From the NCBI RefSeq assembly GCF_003598715.1, contig NZ_QZFU01000006.1, forward strand, positions 62,001 through 126,000: a stretch of DNA of 64,000 nucleotides. The letters are read 5' to 3'. Positions 60,762-64,000 of this stretch are shown in pieces. A program made the position numbers and the translations under genes. Each line of letters begins with the position of its first letter. Positions within the stretch are counted from its first letter, which is position 1. Below the pieces are notes generated by a model. The model was not told the DNA's origin. It ran no database searches and saw nothing but the letters and a program-made list of their open reading frames with translations. The DNA is from Nocardia panacis. GTDB lineage: Bacteria > Actinomycetota > Actinomycetes > Mycobacteriales > Mycobacteriaceae.

Positions 60762-61168
60762 GAGTGGCTCCCGATTCGCTGACCCAGCACAATTCGCCGC
60801 TTCGGGGTCGCCTTGACCGTTTCGGAACACATCGGGCGCGGTCCATTGCGCACGATCCGAATCGGCCGCTTGTGGTCGGCGGAGACGACGCGGTGGGCCT
60901 CGAGATTCTCCACGACTTTGCCTGCGGCATCATAGGCGACGCCCGCCCAGATCATGGCGCGGGGGCCGTCGCCGCGGGCGGTGAGTGTTTGGGCCAGTTG
61001 ACGACATTGGGTCAGCAGGGGGCAGCCCTGGCACAGGCGCACTGCGGTGCGCCAGGTGTCGGGGGTTCCGGTGTCCATATCCCAGTCGCGGGGCAGGTCG
61101 GCGCAGGGGGGGCGCTGGGCCGATTTGGGCGCGACGGGGGCGACCGGATGCGCGTGGGTCAGTGTCAT
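60758..61168 (-). CDS. WhiB-family Fe-S transcription factor, 136 aa
   Basis: Four cluster-binding cysteines: C22, C46, C49 and C55 (CX23CX2CX5C; RLCQGCPLLTQCRQLA). The following turn is AMIWAGVAYD, a variant of the G(V/I)WGG motif. A basic C-terminus (KRPIRIVRNGPRP, KATPKRR) would contact DNA. WhiB proteins act with the main sigma factor and respond to O2, NO or redox state. The ROK gene is translationally coupled downstream. Target genes unknown. Confidence 0.9.
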   Translation of the reverse strand: MTLTHAHPVAPVAPKSAQRPPCADLPRDWDMDTGTPDTWRTAVRLCQGCPLLTQCRQLAQTLTARGDGPRAMIWAGVAYDAAGKVVENLEAHRVVSADHKRPIRIVRNGPRPMCSETVKATPKRRIVLGQRIGSHS

Positions 61169-61323
61169 TGCGTACTCCGAGGGATGCCGAGGGCACGCCG
61201 CGACGAGGGGCGCGCTCTGGGTGAGGGTCTTCGTCAGGGCTGCTCAACAGTCCCCGGAAGCCGGCCGTGTCAGCCGGTGCACAGGCACGTTAACCGACCG
61301 ATCGCCGCGCGGCAAGAGTTTAT

Positions 61324-61339
61324 GCCGCTATGTAACGGC
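61324..61339. promoter_or_regulatory. Palindrome and promoter upstream of merR
   Basis: GCCGCTA-TG-TAACGGC (one arm mismatch) abuts TTGACC (61343-61348), followed after 17 bases by TATCAT (61366-61371), a good promoter for the merR gene at 61436. The palindrome is the same length and spacing as the one upstream of gdh, so both may be bound by one regulator. Confidence 0.55.
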
Positions 61340-61435
61340 ACGTTGACCAAAGGCAACATGTTATATATCATCACTTGACGGTCCGTTTTCGCACGGCTCG
61401 TTTTTCTTCGGCTCGAGGTTCGTTCCGGAAGTGAT

Positions 61436-62128
61436 ATGGGTGCAGAGACGGAATACACGATCGACGAGCTGGCACGGGTGGCCGATACCACCGTGCGCAG
61501 CGTTCGCGTGTATCACGAGCGTGGGCTGCTTCCCTCCCCTGACGTACGGGGGCGGATAGGCTACTACGGGACCGACCATGTCAGCCGATTGCAGACGATC
61601 AGTCGGCTGCTCGGCCGGGGCATGAAGCTCAACGGGATCCGGGAATTACTCGATGCCTGGGATCGCGGCGACGGGCTCGCCGATGTGCTCGGCGTACCCG
61701 TGCCGGAGGAGCCGCAGGCGAGTCCCGTTCCGGAGCTGCCCGACTACGCCAAGGAGGCGCTCGCCGCCACCGGCGATGCGCTGAGCACCTTCCGCATTAC
61801 CAATCCGCGGGCGTCCGATCTGATAAACCGCCTGGTAGAGGCGGGATTTCGACTCGAGGACGCGCTGGGGACACTCGAGAGTCTGCGCCTGGACTGCGAC
61901 CAGATGATCGACCGCTACGCCGCCGACCTGATTCATTGCCTGGCAGGACAGGGTTTCGAGAACTCCGCCCGAACTCCGCAGGACCGCACCAAATATGAGA
62001 CCGATCTGGCCATTGCCCGGCTCATCGCTACTCGCGCCACCACCGAGCTGATCGACCAGGCCTTCGCCCGGCATATCGACCAATTCTCGGCCGCCGCCGA
62101 CGTGCTGCCCGCCGAATCCGTCGACTGA
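61436..62128 (+). CDS. MerR-family transcriptional regulator, 230 aa
   Basis: The N-terminal winged HTH (YTIDELARVADTTVRSVRVY, ERGLLPSPDVRGRIGYYGTD) is the standard MerR DNA-binding domain. The C-terminal 140 residues are helical with only one Cys, so a metal sensor is unlikely; the effector domain resembles those of mycobacterial MerR proteins with a DUF-type tail. ATG 61436 has GGAAGTG upstream. Flanked by the palindromes at 61324 and 62268, which may be its own operators. No obvious partner gene in the same direction. Confidence 0.85.
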   Translation: MGAETEYTIDELARVADTTVRSVRVYHERGLLPSPDVRGRIGYYGTDHVSRLQTISRLLGRGMKLNGIRELLDAWDRGDGLADVLGVPVPEEPQASPVPELPDYAKEALAATGDALSTFRITNPRASDLINRLVEAGFRLEDALGTLESLRLDCDQMIDRYAADLIHCLAGQGFENSARTPQDRTKYETDLAIARLIATRATTELIDQAFARHIDQFSAAADVLPAESVD

Positions 62129-62267
62129 TTCGCCGACAACCCTTTCCACACCCTTCGCGCACCCGCCACGGGCGGCGTCGAAACGCGCCCTCGGTAGGCC
62201 GGATATACCCGGCCGACACGTCACGGTGACACATCCACCAACGCTCTGACGTCGCGGTTTACAGTGT

Positions 62268-62283
62268 ACCGCTATCCGACGGC
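62268..62283. promoter_or_regulatory. ACCGCTA-type palindrome downstream of merR
   Basis: ACCGCTATCCGACGGC shares most bases with the site at 59821 over a wider stretch (TGTACCG-TATCC-ACG, then CGTT), but it lies between the convergent merR and ggt ends with no gene to control in view. The 308-base gap 62129-62436 otherwise holds only the ggt terminator. Confidence 0.35.
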
Positions 62284-62381
62284 ACGTTTGACAAGGGTTG
62301 ATTCGGCCGGCATCGCCCGGCATTCGTACAGCGTCGAATCCCGGTCCGCGGCATCCGAACGACGGGGCGTATCGCGCACAG

Positions 62382-62414
62382 AAAAACGGCCGGTCGTGGA
62401 TCGACCGGCCGTTC
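62382..62414 (-). terminator. Rho-independent terminator of ggt
   Basis: Arms AACGGCCGGTCG (62385-62396) and CGACCGGCCGTT (62402-62413) pair perfectly around a 5-base loop. On the minus strand the hairpin runs directly into TTTTTC, a classic intrinsic terminator 23 bases after the ggt stop. Confidence 0.9.
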
Positions 62415-62436
62415 GAGATTCGAGCAATCCCCGCGT

Positions 62437-64000
62437 TCAGCGCCCCGCACCCAGGACGACGCCTTCGCGCCGCGGATCCGCACCGCCGATCCAGCCCCCT
62501 GGTTCGCGCTGTAACGCGCTGAGGCCGCTCAACTGAGGGGCGACATTCACTTGGTGTCCGAGCTCGCGCAGACGGCGCACCAGCGGGTCGTGGTCGCCGC
62601 GATCCGACGGATCGATGGCCGGGTGCTCACCGCCGATTCCCGTGACGGGGGTATTGGCCGCGCCGAAGTCGACCTCGGAGACGGCCTGCTGCGGGTCCAA
62701 ACCCCAATCCAACATGCCGACCAGGGTTTTCAGCACGTACTGGATGATCACCCCGCCACCCGGCGAGCCCGCGACATGGGTGAGCTCACCGCGCGAACCG
62801 TCGGCGGCGCGGGCGAAGATCAGGGTGGGGCTCATGGAACTGCGCGGACGCTTACCCGGTTGGAGCCGGTTGGCCAGCGGGGTTCCGTCGGGGGCGTGCG
62901 GGTCGGCCGAGAAGTCGGTGAGCTGATTGTTGAGCAGGAAGCCGTCGACCATATGCATGGAGCCGAACGCGGATTCGACGGTGGTGGTCATGGCCGCGGC
63001 ATTGCCGTAGCGGTCGACCACCGAGATGTGGCTGGTGCCGTGCTCGGGCTGTTGGGGACCGACACCGAGTGGCGACGGTCCGAATTCGCCCGCGCGGGCG
63101 GTGCCCATGCTGTGCGCGGGATCAATCAGTTTGGCGCGGCGGGCCAGATAGTCCGGATTCAGCAGGGTCTGCGGCGAGTTACCGGGCAGCGGCACGAAAT
63201 CCGGGTCGCCAACGTAGCGGTCGCGGTCCGCGTAGGCCAAGCGCTCGGCCTCCGAGATCAGGTGCACCGCCTCGGGATTGGGGCGACCGCCATTGCGGTC
63301 CGCCGCCTCGGGGCGCAGCGCGGCGAGATCGAAGTGCGACAGGATGCCCAGTGTGGCCGCGACGGTGATCCCGCCGGAGGACGGCGTCGGCATACCGCAG
63401 ATCTGGTGACCGCGATAGTCGGTGCACAGGGCCTCGCGCTTCTTGGCCTGGTAGCCCGCGAGATCGGCGAGGGTCAACTGTCCGGGGGTCCGACCGCCGG
63501 AGGCGGTGTTCGCCGCGTCGACGATGTCGTGGGCGATCGCGCCGCTGTAGAACGCGCCGACGCCGTCGGTGGCGATCGCGCCCAGCGTCTTCGACAGCGC
63601 CGGGTTGACGAGGGTGACGCCGACCTTCTTCGGCGAACCGTCGGGTTGGAAGTAGAGCGCGCGGGCCGCGTCGTCAACGGACAATTCCTTGGCCGAGTCG
63701 GCGATTTGGGCGGCCAGGCGCGGGCTGATGGCGAAACCCTGATCGGCCAGGGCTATCGCGGGGTTGAACAGATCACGCCATTTTTCCCGGCCGTGTTCGC
63801 GGTGGGCCGTCTCCAACATGCGCAGCACACCGGGCACACCGATCGAGCGACCGCTCGCTCGGGTATTGGGCGCGGGTTCGGTGCGATCGGTGTCCGACTT
63901 CCACCGCAGATAGTTCTCGGTCGCCGCAGCGGGGGCCACCTCGCGACCGTCGTATGCCTCGACGGATTTACGCGTCGCGTCGTAGTACATCAGGAATGCG
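62437..64000 (-). CDS. ggt: Gamma-glutamyltransferase (partial, 5' part beyond the window)
   Basis: Cleaves and transfers the gamma-glutamyl group of glutathione-like compounds; an autoprocessed heterodimer, usually exported. The visible 520 codons contain the region AFLMYYDATRKSVEAYDGRE, the large-subunit helices (GRSIGVPGVLRMLETAHREH), the processing site EHGTSHISVVDRYGNAAAMT with the catalytic Thr, and the small subunit with SMSPTLIF and GSPGGGVIIQYVLKTLVGML. The frame is open to the window edge, so the N-terminus and signal peptide lie outside. An intrinsic terminator follows. Confidence 0.95.
   Translation of the reverse strand, partial: AFLMYYDATRKSVEAYDGREVAPAAATENYLRWKSDTDRTEPAPNTRASGRSIGVPGVLRMLETAHREHGREKWRDLFNPAIALADQGFAISPRLAAQIADSAKELSVDDAARALYFQPDGSPKKVGVTLVNPALSKTLGAIATDGVGAFYSGAIAHDIVDAANTASGGRTPGQLTLADLAGYQAKKREALCTDYRGHQICGMPTPSSGGITVAATLGILSHFDLAALRPEAADRNGGRPNPEAVHLISEAERLAYADRDRYVGDPDFVPLPGNSPQTLLNPDYLARRAKLIDPAHSMGTARAGEFGPSPLGVGPQQPEHGTSHISVVDRYGNAAAMTTTVESAFGSMHMVDGFLLNNQLTDFSADPHAPDGTPLANRLQPGKRPRSSMSPTLIFARAADGSRGELTHVAGSPGGGVIIQYVLKTLVGMLDWGLDPQQAVSEVDFGAANTPVTGIGGEHPAIDPSDRGDHDPLVRRLRELGHQVNVAPQLSGLSALQREPGGWIGGADPRREGVVLGAGR

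Noticed and set aside
62264..62536. Small plus-strand gene after merR
   Set aside because: It would run through the ggt terminator and into the ggt coding region; no ribosome site.

Overview
This is a GC-rich (roughly two thirds G+C) stretch of a mycolate-type actinomycete chromosome. Nocardia or a close relative is the best guess. The evidence is a large NAD-dependent glutamate dehydrogenase of the mycobacterial type, a WhiB protein, and a complete ESX (type VII secretion, T7SS) locus with PE, PPE, Esx, EspG and mycosin genes. No rRNA, tRNA, CRISPR array, transposase or integrase was recognised by eye. All calls come from reading the sequence; no database search was run.

Layout. (1) 1-3272: 5' part of the NAD-glutamate dehydrogenase gene. 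(2) 3376-22742: a minus-strand ESX-3-ordered operon, eccA-eccB-eccC-PE-PPE-esxG-like-esxH-like-espG-(ParA/MinD-like, EspI-type)-eccD-mycP-eccE, closed by an EspR-like HTH regulator; two membrane proteins (zinc ribbon; discoidin-like) follow. (3) 22743-23388: a 577-base gap with a duplicated promoter/leader element. (4) 23427-43040: about 15 genes for candidate T7SS substrates and partners: a CpnT-type N-terminal domain, NlpC/P60 and SLT cell-wall hydrolases, EspC/WXG-like proteins, two long paralogues resembling mycobacterial DUF5632/DUF5631 proteins, a bulb-lectin protein and small YbaB-like proteins. The set recalls the Rv0024-Rv0029 and Rv3896c-Rv3899c groups of M. tuberculosis. (5) 43145-44368: an unusual ATPase-like/GNAT fusion. 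(6) 44422-48918: a RiPP cluster with an FxS-type precursor, a radical SAM/SPASM enzyme, a HExxH protein and an MFS exporter. (7) 49343-58521: a type-IV-secretion-like membrane apparatus (VirB8/TcpC-like, two small VirB2/VirB3-like proteins, VirB4 ATPase, VirB6/TrbL-like protein, two NlpC-type proteins) with no relaxase or coupling protein. (8) 58588-64000: a PAS-like protein, a whiB-ROK pair, a merR gene and the 3' part of a gamma-glutamyltransferase gene.

How it may work together. The ESX core would export the Esx, PE/PPE and EspC-like proteins. The hydrolases and long Pro/Ala-rich proteins look like its substrates or cell-wall partners. A 16-bp palindrome, TTCCC-N6-GGGAA, lies 20-160 bp upstream of nearly every transcription unit of the ESX core, the accessory block and the T4SS-like operon. 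Four copies are exact and four have one mismatch. It was not seen in front of the metabolic genes. A helical module is also shared between accessory T7SS proteins and the NlpC protein of the T4SS-like operon. Together these suggest one co-regulated envelope system made of T7SS, T4SS-like and hydrolase parts, which is the main lead of this window.
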